DNA of 64,000 nucleotides from Circinella umbellata (GCA_025093555.1 JAIWNF010000088.1:62001-126000); one strand, 5' to 3'. Shown: positions 1-12,754, counted from the stretch's first letter. Notes: generated by a model from the sequence alone, not told the origin. A program made the numbers and translations.

Positions 1-2338
1 AAAGAGTTGTCAGACAAAGGAGAGAAAAAATTGGAAGAGGAAAAGAAAAAGGCAGAGGAAGCACGGAAGCAAGCATATGAAGAAAAGAAACGTGCGGAAG
101 AAGAAAAGGTCAAGGCGGATATCGATGAATTGAATAGTAAAGTTAAAAACTTATCAGAATATTATAACATTATACGGAAAATTGGTGAAGGTATTTTTTT
201 TTCGTTTTCTTTTACTATCACAAACATCCTTTGTATGGATAAGGGATCTAATAATTTATTTATCTTTTAAAAAAAAGGTACTTTCAGTACTGTATACGAA
301 GCAATTGATTTACGATCTGACCTATATAACAATCAAGCATGGCAAAAACAACTGTTGGCAGGGCATCGTGTTACTAATCCCAATGCGAATTACAATTCCA
401 GTAATCGGGTGGCACTCAAGCGAGTATATAGTACAAGTAGTCCAGCACGATTGGCAAGTGAAGTTCAAATTCTTCATGAACTTCGAGGTCGTCCTTGTAT
501 TGCTCCCTTGATTGCTGCATTTAGATACCAGGATGAATTTTTTGTTGTTATGCCCTATATTCATAGTGATGACTTCAAGGTAAATATTAAATGATACCTT
601 GCGAATTGCTACATTTGTGTTTATGCATGAGATATAATACAATATAAAATAACCGTTATTTATATTATAGCAAACATATCGAGAGATGAGTATGGTTGAG
701 ATCAAATGTTATTTTCGAAGTCTATTCACTGGATTAAGCCATCTACATGCATATAATTATATCCATAGAGACGTCAAACCAAATAACTTTCTATATGATC
801 GGAAGCTACGAACTGGCGTGCTTATTGATTTTGGCCTTGCTGAGGTACCACCATAATAAGTGAACAATAATTTTTCATGGATATGTATCATTTGTTCCTA
901 AACTGACTGACTTTTTTTCTTTGATTGGTAATAGAAAATTGTTACTCCACGGCCTTCCTCGCTAGCAAGCCAGCAACATCAACAACAACAACAACAACAA
1001 CAACAGAAGCAGCAGCAGCAATTAGCAGCTCCCGGACAAGTATCACCCAAACAACCAACACCACCACCATCATCATCATCAACGTACGAACCACAATACG
1101 AGAAATCACTAACCCCTACTATGCAAACCCGCCAAACCCGCCAAAATCGCTATTCTCAACAACAATCACTAGAACAATCATCATCGCCTCAACAGTGCCA
1201 AACGCGTCGAACGCAACACCAGGACCAAATGTCCACTTCTCCCGCACCAACTCACAGAACCCGACAAGCTCAACAAGTACTAGCACAATCATCACGTCAA
1301 GCACGTGAAACAGACCAACAAGAAAAACTTCATATCCCATCCCCACAAAATAACCAGCCTCTTTTTACCTCAAATCGACTAGCTACCGGTATCATCGGTG
1401 CTAGTGATACTTCTACATCAACAACCGGAACGAACACTACTGGAACAACACCACCATTATCTAATCCAACATCTGCAAATAATAATAATAAAGAAAATGT
1501 CAATCAAAAAGTTAAAAGGCCTGGCTACCTTAAATACGATACGAGGTAATAATAATCATAATAGTAACTCTTCATTAGTTTTCTTTTTACTCATTTTTTT
1601 TATCTTTTATTTTTTATTGTTTATTTCTATTTCTTACATTGAAAAAAAAAGGCGATCAATACATGCGAACCGTGCAGGCACGAAAGGCTTTAGAGCTCCA
1701 GAAATTATATTACGTGAACGATACCAAACTGGAGGTAATGAAAAAGAGGGGATTAAAGGGAAAAAAGTTAATAATAAAGATTTTGTTTTGACTTTTGACT
1801 TTTTCTTGTTTTTTCTTAGCCATTGATGTATGGTCTGCAGGCGTGATTTTATTATCTGTTATCACTGGCCGATACCCATTTTTCCTTGCTGGTGATGATG
1901 CAGATGCAATTGTTGAATTGGCGAATGTTTTTGGTTTTGATAGTATCAGCGAATTGGCAGAGGCTAAAAGTAAGTTATTCGTGTATTTGCATTCCATGTA
2001 AAAAATATAAATCGATTTTACTTAACCCTTACCAATCATTGTACGAATTAGAACTGAGTATAGTAACAAATTTACCACTTACTCAAAAGAGAGCACCCTT
2101 GGAAGTATTGTGTAAAATGCTAAATGAAGAGGTTATTAAGTCATGGAGCGACCATGATTACAAGGAAGCTATAAGTTTATTGAAAATGTGTTTGAAGGTT
2201 GATAGTAGTGAAAGGATCACAGCTGCAGAGGCACTGAAGCATCCCTTCTTATTATCGTTAGATGATGAAGATGCCTCAATAGCAACTGTTACTAAAGAGG
2301 GAGAACAAAAACAAAAATCGCCACCACAACAACGATAA
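1..2338 (+). CDS. cdc7: Cdc7/Hsk1-like serine/threonine kinase, 5'-partial
   Basis: Likely the Dbf4-dependent kinase that fires replication origins by phosphorylating MCM helicase in the nucleus. The reading frame is open at base 1, so the N-terminus lies outside the window. Exons that keep phase: <1-190, 278-579, 671-844, 935-1545, 1652-1734, 1820-1969, 2052-2338. In order one sees a charged coiled-coil stretch, the glycine loop (IGEGTFSTVYEA), the ATP lysine (VALKRVY), the catalytic loop HRDVKPNNFLYD, DFGLAE, the activation-segment end RAGTKGFRAPEI and DVWSAGVILL. RAGTxGFRAPE and HRDxKPxNFLY are typical of Cdc7. A Q-, S- and T-rich insert of about 200 residues sits between DFG and APE, where Cdc7 proteins carry a kinase insert. 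All catalytic residues are present. Very likely real; orthology is inferred from motifs. Confidence 0.9.
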
Positions 2339-2759
2339 AAAGAATCAATAAGAAAGCAACAAACTGTACATATTTAAATAAAAATAAAACCTATAATAAT
2401 AATAATAATACGTAATAATAATTCTTTTATAATAAAAGCAATTCCTTATTGGATGTCATTGGAATCACAAAGGATAGAACGAAAGAAGGAATAAGAAGAA
2501 AGAAAATAAAGGACCTTATCAAAAGATCAAAGTAATTGCAATAATGTTATTATGGGTGGTTTTATAATGTGTTCAAGTGTCAATTTTAAGATATGCGTGT
2601 GTGATTTACAGTCCGAGTTTTCTTCAAAATTGGAAAAAAGAAGGGGTCAAATCATATATGTTGTAACATCAACTAATTACTCATCATATATGTGGAACTA
2701 GAATAGGTCATTTGTTCAAAAGAATTTTGTTAGTTCTGAATAGAATTAAAGTAGAAAGC
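2339..2759. other. Intergenic, kinase 3' flank and upstream region of secreted-protein gene
   Basis: AT-rich DNA with an (aat)n tract near 2395-2410 that probably belongs to the 3' untranslated region of the kinase gene. No coding signal is seen on either strand. Confidence 0.6.
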
Positions 2760-2767
2760 TATATAAA
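2760..2767 (+). promoter_or_regulatory. TATA box candidate
   Basis: The octamer tatataaa lies 55-62 bases before the start codon of the secreted KNH-like gene, a normal spacing for a fungal TATA box with a short leader. Sequence evidence only. Confidence 0.5.
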
Positions 2768-2821
2768 TTGAAGAAAGCAATGACTCTTGTTGCTGTTTAG
2801 TTTTTCCTTCATATCAACAAA

Positions 2822-3741
2822 ATGAATACTATTCAAGCCACTGTCTTATTGGTAACACTTTGTGTCTCAGTGGTTTTTGCAGGTGTTGTGCCTAGAGCTG
2901 AAACTGGTGAAGCGCTTATGCAATACGGCTATAATCCCCCACGTGTCAACCCAGATTATTGCGTTGGTAAATAAAGATCGAAACAACATTTGTGTATAAT
3001 GCTAGATCAGCGGATTAACTAACTATAAACATTTATTATATATACAGGCTTCCGTATCACTTATCCAACGTTCCCTGGTCTTTCCTTTGAAGCCAATTCA
3101 ATTCAACAAGTTCATTGGGAAGTTGATGAGGGAATTCCTCATTCCCCTGATATCATTACCCGTATTCGTATTTTGAATAGTACTCAACATAATGAATATG
3201 TTATTGGTGAAGATATTAGTAAGTAACTACTACCTTTGTATTGTAATATCCCATGTATATTTGAATAGTCGACTTATGTGATATTTATAATGGATAAAAA
3301 ACATTAGCACTTTATACCTCTGGTAACCGTGGCGAAGTAACATTCCCACTTAATGTGGAAGATGTGAGCGGATCCTATCATTATCGAGTTATGGTTAATT
3401 ATCCTGTAAGTGATTATTATCATCTTAACGCATGAATGTGACATATATAGTTTCATCGTTTCAAAATAAATGGCCTTAACCAATCATGACCTTTGTAATA
3501 GGATACGAACACTCATTGTGTCTATGAATCAGTCCCTTTTATGATTCTTCAAAGTCCTTTCAAGAAGTATTATGCTGGTGGTGAACGGGGTGCGTTTATC
3601 GCTGGAGAATCACCATCCCGTATCTATTCCTCTGCATCTACCTCCAAAGAAACTGACAAAATTACAGCAGCTGCTCTTGCTGATGAACTAGAAGAAAGTT
3701 CAACAAGCGATGAACAACAGCGGCAAGAAGAGAGTGCGTAG
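2822..3741 (+). CDS. Small secreted protein with Kre9/KNH1-like Ig-type domain
   Basis: Four exons (2822-2966, 3048-3218, 3308-3405, 3502-3741) sum to 654 nt and encode 217 residues with consistent phases. The N-terminus is a signal peptide ([20 protein letters not shown]) followed by a mature domain with [17 protein letters not shown], a central Trp (VHWEVDEG), RIRILNST and [10 protein letters not shown]. This spacing resembles the Ser/Thr-rich GPI-type Kre9/KNH1 N-terminal domain, which starts with an ITxP motif and holds a V-x-W strand. That family is linked to cell-wall beta-1,6-glucan assembly in yeasts. The C-terminus is acidic and Ser/Glu-rich; no hydrophobic GPI-anchor tail is seen, so it is probably released. 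The domain assignment is an inference from motif pattern. A TATA box lies upstream. Confidence 0.8.
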
Positions 3742-4046
3742 GCATGTGGTTTATAATTTATCGTCTTCTGTCTTTCGTTTTTATTGTAAACTTATTGTAA
3801 TAAAATTTAATTGTCCTAAGCAATGCAATCAATCAATTAAGACGTTGGCATTCTACATGGTTGCACAACATTTTACAGTAACCTTTTTCGGCTGGGGATC
3901 CGATACATTAGTAGTGGGCGCAGCTTTTAGTTGCGTTTATTTTATTTATAGACACTTGGGCTGTGTGGTTTCACTATTTCTTTTTTCTTCACGCCTTCTT
4001 TTTTTATCAAATACTACTACGATTTTTTACGCATTTTACTACCGTG
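3742..4046. other. Intergenic between secreted-protein gene and PIL1-like gene
   Basis: About 300 bases holding the 3' flank of one gene and the promoter of the next. An open frame runs through it but ends with no recognisable motif. Nothing else seen. Confidence 0.5.
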
Positions 4047-5974
4047 ATGAATTTTAAAGACTTACAATTTTCGATTGGCAAGTTAACAACAGGGGCATAT
4101 TCGCACTTGGCGAAGAAAAACCCGCTACAAAAGCAAGATACCAAGGCGTTATCATCCTGGATCTTTGAAGAACGTAATGCACTTTATCTTATGCGTATGA
4201 ATGGTCATCAGCATAATGAATCTAACCAAGCATTCAATCAGTGGCTCAAAGATGAAGTAAACGAAAATGCTACTAATAACAAGGATTTGGAAGATATTGG
4301 AGACAAGCTACTTAGATTGTTAACAAAACAAAATGAAGTTGAAGAAGCTTATGCAGGTAAAAATTGTTCTTCCTTATTGATATGCGAAAGACAAATGTGT
4401 TATCCGATAAAAGTAAAAGAGAAATTTAACTCATCCAAAAAAAAAAAATCGAATTTATAGCCAAATATCAACAATATCGACGCGCCATCAAAGCTATTCG
4501 AGAACGTGAAGACCGTCTCTCCGATATCCGTGAAAAGAAACGCGCCCTTCATGGTCGTATTGGTACCTTGAAACGATCCAATAATACTAAATCGCCAAAA
4601 CTTAAAGAATTTACTAAAGAACTAGAATCTTTGGAACGAGATACCCATGATACGGAGATGGAAATGAGTGATTTCAAACGATTTGCATTGCAAGAAGCAT
4701 TTTACTTGCGATTTAATGCTATGCATGAAATGGCTGAGAAGTTGTCTATTATTGCTGGATTTGGAAAATATATTGTTGATTTGATCGATATAGAACCGAC
4801 ACCACATGGTCAAGCCAATCGTAAAACATATGACAAAGGGTCTGAGGCAGCACAAATCTTGGCAGATGCTTTGGTAGCACTGGATGGATGGCAACCAGGT
4901 GAAGGAGAAGAAAGACCTACCTTAGCTGCTAATAATCCTGGTGGTGCTGATGATGCAAGTACAATAATGGGTGATGATTTTGATGATGATATTACCAAAG
5001 GAAAAGGAAGGGCAGGCGGTATGGCAACATCTACTACCCTGGAAAATGTTGAATCATCGGACAGTGCGAATTCGGACAATAAAAAGCTTCCAGCACCTGC
5101 ACTACCACCAAGACCATTGGATAAGGAAGCTGAAGCAGCAGCTGAAGCAGCAGGCAACAATAATAATAATAATAACATGAGCCATATCGCACACACTACT
5201 GGTGATGTAAAAACAAACGACGAACCAACAAATGAACTTAACCTGGAAAATTTGGATTTATATGGTCCACCTCCCGCTTACTCGGCTACACAAGATGATG
5301 GTTTACATTCACCTCGCAATTCATATGAACCTGTACAGCTTTCTGACGCACCTGTACCGGAAACAATACCAGCTCAACCTAGTACGTCTATTACTCAAAG
5401 TCAAGCTCAACCTAGTGCCCCACCTATGGAGATGCGTACAAGCCAGGATAAATATCTTGACGAAAGTGAACAGGAACAACAACAACAACAGCAACAACCT
5501 TATGGTGGTAATAGTCCTGCAAATCCAGTTCATCAACGTTTATTGTCAGCATCATCTCAATTAGGTGGATTCTCGCAATCACCCCAACCTATGCATCAAG
5601 AACAAGTACTTCAACAACAACAACAATATGGATATCAACAGCAATACCCAGCGCAAAGTCCATGGTTGCATCCAGGATCCATGTCATCCACTTGGTCACA
5701 ATCAACTGCCCAACCAGCTGATTTCTATCATACCAACTATAATCAGTTGTATCGCCAAATCTCACGTACGCAACGTCATGCTCCAGCTCAAATTCCTTAT
5801 TCCCAATTTCAACAACAATATAATAATCAGAGACAACAGCGCGTGGATGCTGGTGGATTCCGTATACCTTCTTCTCAACAACCTATACTGAATACTACTC
5901 CGTCTTCTCATCAACGGTATTCTACAGCCGATGAAGAAAAACAAGCTTTATCGGAACGTTATAATCAAAATTAA
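4047..5974 (+). CDS. pil1: PIL1/LSP1-type eisosome BAR-domain protein with long Q/P-rich tail
   Basis: Two exons (4047-4356, 4461-5974) give 607 residues. The first roughly 280 residues match the eisosome BAR domain: FSIGKLTTGAYSHLAKKNP, the helix AKYQQYRRAIKAIRERED with following basic residues, SPKLKEFTKELESLERD, and AEKLSIIAGFGKYIVDLID. PIL1 proteins assemble into half-pipe coats under the plasma membrane that form eisosome furrows. Known PIL1 proteins are about 340 residues; here a tail of about 300 residues follows, rich in Q, N, S and P, with a PPPAY motif (PPxY type) at roughly 5266-5283, a form bound by WW-domain proteins such as Rsp5/Nedd4 ligases. The tail is in frame and lacks stops. 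The start was chosen because MNFKDLQFSIGKL directly leads into the conserved N-terminus. Confidence 0.88.
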
Positions 5975-6243
5975 AGTAACTCAAATTAAATGTGCTTTTT
6001 AATATTGTCATATTAAGTGTTAATAATCGTATATTATTATTATAAATCAAATAAAAATAATTGTAAACCTTTGTATTATTTTTTATAAGTTCAATTTGAT
6101 GGTACGTACAAAAAAAAAGAAAAGGTTGGTAGCTTGTCTTTTTTCTCTGGTACCTTATTACATGTCATATTGTTCACTGTATTTTTTCAAAGCACCATTT
6201 TCAATACCGTTAGTTTCTTCTTTTTCAACAATGCAAAGGTATA

Positions 6244-6251
6244 ATAATATT
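6244..6251. repeat. Left target-site duplication of the MULE (ataatatt)
   Basis: The octamer ataatatt directly precedes the left inverted repeat and is found again immediately after the right one at 13392-13399. Eight to ten bases is the target-duplication size known for Mutator-like elements. It marks the left insertion boundary. Confidence 0.85.
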
Positions 6252-6510
6252 GAGAATTACTACATGGGCTACAAAAATTCAAAGTCAGACCACATGGGCT
6301 ACAAAAATCATAAGGTATGTTAGTAACTTGTAGCCCATCTCGTCTGCTTGCCATATATAGATCCTGTAGCCCATCTCGTCTAATTTTTTGTAGCCCACCT
6401 CGTCTAATTTTTTGTAGCCCACCTCGTCTAATTTTTTGTAGCCCACCTCGTCTAATTTTTTTGTAGCCCACCTCGCCTTATTTTTTGTAGCCCACCTCGT
6501 CTAATCTTTT
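6252..6510 (+). repeat. Left terminal inverted repeat with tandem 24-bp units
   Basis: The outer part holds two copies of catgggctacaaaaat in one orientation. From about 6331 the motif gtagccca(t/c)ctcgtc appears in the opposite orientation, then repeats at 6366, 6390, 6414, 6438, 6463 and 6487 with a 24-25-bp period. It mirrors the right end. Confidence 0.9.
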
Positions 6511-6598
6511 TTATCATCCACTTCTCGACCCTTTTTTGTCACTTTTTCTGCATTAATATTATTGAAAAAGGTTACAATTATAAGATAGACTGTATTTG

Positions 6599-6629
<31 letters not shown>

Positions 6630-7281
6630 GTAAACGAGAATGAGAACGTCAACAACAACAATATGAAAATAGAAATACTAATGATAATGATAATATTGAA
6701 GCGTTTATAGTTATTACAAAGAGCTTCGTTATATAAAATGGTATTAATTACATATGTCAAGAAAATAGTATAAAGGTTATAATAAACTAAATAACTATGG
6801 ATAATGCTTATGTGGGAGTTCTAATATTCAGGAATTTTACGTCTGAATCCATGAAAAGGAGGAAGTCTTAATAAAATTATAAAAGGGAAATCATCTAAAG
6901 ATTGATTTATGAAAGATATTTTATTAAAAGTAAAAATAGAACTGAAGAAATGGTGGGGATTTATATTGATTAGCAATGGTAAAAATATTCAATAGCTTTT
7001 GTGGAAAGATGCAAAAGCGAAGTACAGTCAAATTATGGTCATCAGAACATGTGATAATAAAAGAAAACAATAATAATATTGTGTATAATAATAATAATGA
7101 TAATAATAAACACTATTACTACTGATAGTGTTATTGTGTATGAAGAGAAGAGAAAAAAAAGGGTTACCTTTAGGAAAGTCACAACGTATTATAAAATAAA
7201 GATATAAATAAAATTCAGAAAAGAAAGAAAGAGGGAACAGAGATAAATAATTGATATAGATTATAGTGATCATTACACTAT

Positions 7282-10200
7282 TTAATAATCGTAATCTTCT
7301 TCTACAGGATTTGGATAGACATGTACACCATATTCATGACTGCTCATCAAAATGTTGAATGCATCCTTATATGATGGGATGCTTAAATCTTCTTGGATTA
7401 AAAGAATGCTGCACTCCGGTACAAGGATGGTCTGGATAAATGTTAATTCATCCAACGGGTGCGTATCGCTTCTTGTAATCCTTGACTTATGGACCAGCTC
7501 ATGTTGTAAAACACTTACTATGATTGCTTTGCCTCTTACGCCATAATAGCCGCTCTATAATATTAGACCGGTAGTATACCATTAGTCTATTTATATCCAT
7601 AAATCAAGAAAGAAAACAAACAATTAATAGTAATATAAACTATAATTACCGTATAAAACTCCACACGAGACATCCTTGCAAATAGAGATCTTTTGATGAC
7701 TCTTTCATTTTCTTCCACGAATTCTTCTTCATTTACACGAAATGAACTATATAATAAGCCCTTGACAATTTCAACCAATGTGTCAAGATGTGATACGATC
7801 CGGCCAGGTAGTGACTTAAAGTTTATCTCGGTAGGATAACCTTTTTTTATACCTTCCTGTTTATATACGAGTTCAATCTTATGGAAACGGCAAAATTCCA
7901 GTTGTTCTTCAAAAGCCACTTTTCGTTCAGGAGTTCTTTCTCGAAGTGTTCGACGGGAAGTACAACCTTGTTTGATTTTCTTTTCTCTATTTTTTCGATG
8001 GGTTTCTTTAAACTGCTCGTTCTTTAGAATGTATTGATCATACATCTTTTTAATGGGGTTTGGTATAGGGTCACCAAGTGATGTTCTACAATATGGACAT
8101 GCATTTACAGCTACGTATTGATATTTAGAGCAAATCATTATAAATTAGATTTTTTTTTTCAAAATATGTAATAATTTTTTTGTTATTTTCCTACTCTAAT
8201 ATTAATTATAATATAATGTACCTTCTGGTTCCAGTTCAATAGCATCGGCTGCTGCAAGTAATTCATTTAATTCTTGTAATTCATCTTTTTTTATTTGTGA
8301 TTTTCCACCATCACCTTCTAGTGTCATCGGATTTTTTCCAGTTTCATCACTGTTTTGAGCTACGGGGTACTTTTCTCTATGGATATACTTCCATGCAGCC
8401 TTGTAAAGTTTTGGATCCCTACCGCGAGATTCCCAGATTGCCAATGACTTGGGAGAAACAGGAGGCCAAATCATCCTTGGAAATCTTTTTGTTCTTATGG
8501 TTTGAAAGTGGTTTCCATGAACGAAATATATTATTTCGGGTAGTAGCTGTCCAGCAGGTATGTCATATGGTAGGTATAATGCTGATTCATGGATTGAATC
8601 GGAATAACTGGCTAGAGGTAAATTGAAAGTATTTGCTGCAACTTGTATATCAAAAGCTAGATCAAACCAGTATTCCTTGCGGCAAGCAGAACGAGTTCGT
8701 AATTGTGGTGCAACACCATATGCCATTCTTTGAAGTAGTTCGTCATATAAAGCACGATGTCCAATACAAATATAATCAGTGCAGATATCTCGATTATCTT
8801 TGACATATGAATACATTTTTTCTTTAACATCCAAGTACTTTTCTTGATCTTTATATACTATATACGCCAAAGTCCTAAAGCCACACCAACCATCATCCAC
8901 AATTTTGATTTCTTCTATTGTGTTTTCTGCTGGGATGTCTGGATGTATAATTCTATATACATTTAAATATAGTTATACCGTGTACATTATTTGTTAGTTG
9001 TCAATGATTATATTTATATCTTGAATAGTTATTTACATACTTTTTCTTCTTATTTTCTTTAGATGGATCGTCATCCACACTTTTTTCAATGTTTTTGAAT
9101 CGTTTATTACGATGGGGGACCAAAGGCACGTTCGAGGGAGATAATTGCTTCTTATTTTCTTTCAATTTCTTAGCTTCTTTTTTGTCTTTCACCTTCTGTT
9201 TTTCTTTTGCTTCTTTTTCCGACTTTTCCCAACTTGATGGAATTCTTGAACCAATCGATTTTTTTGGTGGACGTCCTTTGGTTTTTACTGACTTGGGTAA
9301 AGCAAGGTTTTCAATAGGAACAGGGGAAAATTTCTTTAAGGCAGAATCAATGGCTCCAATTAAGTCTTGACGTTGTTGATTATTTTGACATGAGATATAT
9401 GCTGAAGTAATTTTTTCCTTCATTTCTTGATACATGTTAAGGGTCTGCAAGTCATCATCAGTTTCAATTTCTATCTTATCTTCAGTGGCTGTTTTACTAT
9501 ACGACTCCTTCGAAGTGTTGTCTAATTATAATATATTAATAAAAGCATACATAAAATCAGATTAGATTGTTTATCTATTTTCTATTTTTTACAGTCATAC
9601 ATAAATATTAAATATGTATTTGTAATAAATATGATATTTTTTACCTGTTGGTGGAACTAACCACCATCTTTTATTGTACAAATCTGGATACAAGGGCGCG
9701 CTATTAAATTGATACAACATGTGACGACATGGCAGATTATAATTCGTCTTGGCCTTGCAAAATATATCACATTCTATTGTGTCCTCATTTATGTATCGAG
9801 CAGCTTGAATTTCTTTCACTGTCATGTAAATTGCAAAATTACATATAATACCACGTAGTAGTGCTATTTGGTTCTTGAGACGGTTGTCATTTGGCGTGGC
9901 TCTGTCTTGAATAACCCATTCAAGCAGTTCTTCTCGGTTTTGTTGTAAGCCTTCTTTCCAGTTCTATAAGTAGTAATATAAGTATATAACTACTATAATA
10001 TTTTAAAGTCCCACCAATTATTATTTTCTTATTTTATATTATGTACTTACAGCTGTGTCAAGATATTCATGTATACTTTGGAACGTATGTAGCATACGTC
10101 CAGGACGTTCAATTATTTTTTTCAGATTTGCATGGAAGCCTTCTACTCTTTGTGAGGATCTTGCACCCAAGTGAACGTAAGATTCTATCCAAGGACCAGC

Positions 10201-11819
10201 CCAGCGCTCTTTATATAATAGCATTCTATAAAAATGTTAAGTAATAATTTAGAATTCGTGAGTTTAATCAACCTTATCATTGTGTTGTATAAAGAATATA
10301 TTGTATTTTTTACTTACTCTTCAAGATATGTAATGATATCATTCGCCCCCGCTGCATTATCACTGCAAGCCTTTGTTACTTTATCTTTATACTCCTTGAT
10401 TGCATTATTAAATTGATCTATTGTCCTTGACCAAAGCAAATTATCAACTGTTTCATTAATTTCATCATACTTCTCTTTCAACTCTTCTTTGTCGATATGT
10501 TTGGACACCTTTTCGCAAAAATTTTTCTTAATATGCCATACACACAAAATACGAGGAACATTGGGAAAATGTGTACGAAGAGCAATATCCAAAGAACTGT
10601 CATTATCGGTTACAAATAACCTTGGTGTAGATCCACACTCAGGAGTCCAAATAGTTTTCACCAGTTGTTCAATGACCCAGTTGTATGATATCGCTTTTTC
10701 GTCTGACATCACAGCACTACCAATATAATACGAACGTAACTTATCACTTTGAAAGTTATCTGCACCCAAGTTGCTAACACCAACTATATTGAGTAGAGGC
10801 ATCATGTTTCGGTTGCTACGGTATGTACAATCGATCACAATAACGTCAGGAAATCGCCGTGCCTTTTCAATACATGTCCCATGAGTAGCAAAGATTGATT
10901 TGATAATCTTTCGTGTGCTGTCAGTATCATAGCGAGAGATATATCCAGCTTGTTGCAAAAAAGTCATAATTAAATCCATTTCTTGATAATTGCCCCGTTT
11001 ATTTTCATTAGCACGAATTTTTTGTCCAAGATTATATAGATCTTTTGGAACAACATTGTAAAAACTTGTAAGTATTGATTGTTGAGTTGGTGTCATCGGT
11101 TCAGTAATGTATGTTGGTCTAATAGTAGGAGTGGGTGGGAAAGATGGTACTGGCAGTTGTATATTGAGAGATTGAGGGTTAGGTGTTGCTACTATAACTG
11201 GTGATGGTAAATTTATGCGTTCCTGCTTCATTATTTGTCGTGGTGAAATTCCTGCTTCCAACTGACTAACAATGTTTCGACGTTCTTGTGCATCTTTTAC
11301 TCGGTGTTCATGGTATACCAGCGGCATAGTGCTCATACCATGACTATGCTCAGGGATATCATGTAGCTTTGTTGTAAATTTCCACTTGTGGTTGTTGGCC
11401 TTCGTAGACGAGATAATAATTTTCCATGTACAATTACTCTTTCTTGATGTGCGATTTGGAAACTTTTTAGTCAAACCATTCTTATCTTGATATGTTCTAT
11501 GTACAATATCAGCTTTTTTGGTAGCATCTATAAAAAGTAAAAATTTCAGTTTAATAGGTGTAAAAATTATTTTTCTTTTACTAAATAAAAATGTATATAT
11601 CTTCTTCAAGTTACTATATCTTTTCTTATTACCATTCTTATTATTATAATTTTGCTTTGATCCTGTATGACAACATTCAAAAGTACAAGCGCGCTGGTTA
11701 CTGTGGCGTTTGATAACAGCAAATCCTTGTTGGCGTGCATAATCTTGAACATCATCATATGCTTCGTTCACAGTCTGATAGTCTGTCTTGTTCAAGATTT
11801 CTTCAAGAGTTTTGCTCAT
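7282..11819 (-). CDS. MULE transposase fused to OTU cysteine protease and RTC4-like domain
   Basis: Eight exons on the minus strand, 11819-11615, 11527-10318, 10225-10051, 9963-9645, 9521-9041, 8952-8222, 8110-7650 and 7554-7282, sum to 3,855 nt (1,284 residues) with every phase agreeing. In order: a FAR1-type zinc region (CTFECCHTG to HDIPEHSHGM); the MULE DDE domain with Asp in VIDCTYRSNRN, Asp in FVTDNDSSLD, CVWHIKKNFC and Glu in SSQRVEGFHANL; a SWIM finger (CDIFCKAKTNYNLPCRHML); an AT-hook-like GRPPKKS and lysine-rich linker; an OTU protease fold with Cys in VDDGWCGFRTLA and His in VHGNHFQTI; then an RTC4-like module (ACPYCRTSL, FCRFHK, KGYPTEINFKSLPGRI, GYYGVRG). Transposase function is firm. 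The protease and RTC4 roles in transposition are unknown. Alternative: two or three separate genes, but junction phases favour one. Confidence 0.82.
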
Positions 11820-12000
11820 GGTTGTATCGTAATAATTATGTTTGGTGGATAATACGTATTTTCGTAGTAAATAGAAAAATATGAAGTGAAATTGAGAAAA
11901 ATAATAAAGTTATAAAAAATCTTTAAAAGATATTGATTTATTTGTTTATTCGCGATGGGTATTTATATGTTTTCTGAATAATTATTATACAAATAATAAT

Positions 12001-12215
12001 GATATTACTGTAATATTGTTGCGACTTTGACAATGACAATGACAATTTAATAATTGTGATCATAATGCATATGAACAATGATGCCAATTTGGTATAATTG
12101 TTATCATCATAATGCATGTGAATAATGATGTTAATATTGTTGTAGGCTTTGCCAATTAATGTTATCATAATTATGCATATGTCAATATTGCTGCGGGGTT
12201 TGACAATAATTGTAA
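12001..12215. repeat. Subterminal repeat cluster of the MULE (first block)
   Basis: Imperfect units of about 60 bp share (a/t)atattg(c/t)tgc, a following ttgacaat and taattgtaattataatgcat. Copies are seen around 12010, 12130 and 12183. They lie between the transposase promoter and the right end, where transposases of other elements often bind subterminal sites. Function is inferred. Confidence 0.55.
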
Positions 12216-12754
12216 TTATAATGCATTGTTATGTACCCCTCTTTTTTATTATTTGTTTTTTTTTTAAAAAAAAAAATATCACAGCTATCTTTTTTCTCTC
12301 TTATCATAATTATCATTATTATATTACAAATATTTTCATTGATTATCATTATCATTTTTTTATAATAAATCAATACCAGAAGTATGTTCATGGAATAAGT
12401 GGTTACATCTGTCCAATGAAATTTATCTATATTTGTAACCAGATTCATTTTTACCTGAAATGAGATTCAGAGTAAGAAATTAAATAATCAAATAATTAGT
12501 ATAATAAAAAGAATAGTTTCTTCCCTTTTGTGCAAAACAACAAGTAGTTCATTTTATTGAAATAAACTCTTTTCCCAACTACTTGACATATTGAATATGC
12601 TGTGGTTATAAAAAACCACCCCCTTTTATTTTTGTTGAATAAGTTATTTGATACGTATAACTTTCTTTATTCCTTGAGTCTTTTACTCAGAATTACTTCT
12701 ATCTTCTTTTTATTTTATTAAGTACGATCCAAACGGAATGTAACAGCAAAATAT

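Noticed and set aside
925..1308. Thr/Ser-rich frame inside the Cdc7 gene
   Set aside because: It is a shifted frame of the polyQ insert; the spliced kinase frame runs through the same bases and keeps phase on both sides.
4810..5196. Minus-strand frame of about 128 codons opposite the PIL1-like gene
   Set aside because: It is the antisense of the Q/N-rich coding tail; it has no motif and the plus strand carries a clear gene.
8297..8626. Plus-strand frame opposite the OTU domain
   Set aside because: Antisense of a conserved protease domain; nothing recognisable in it.
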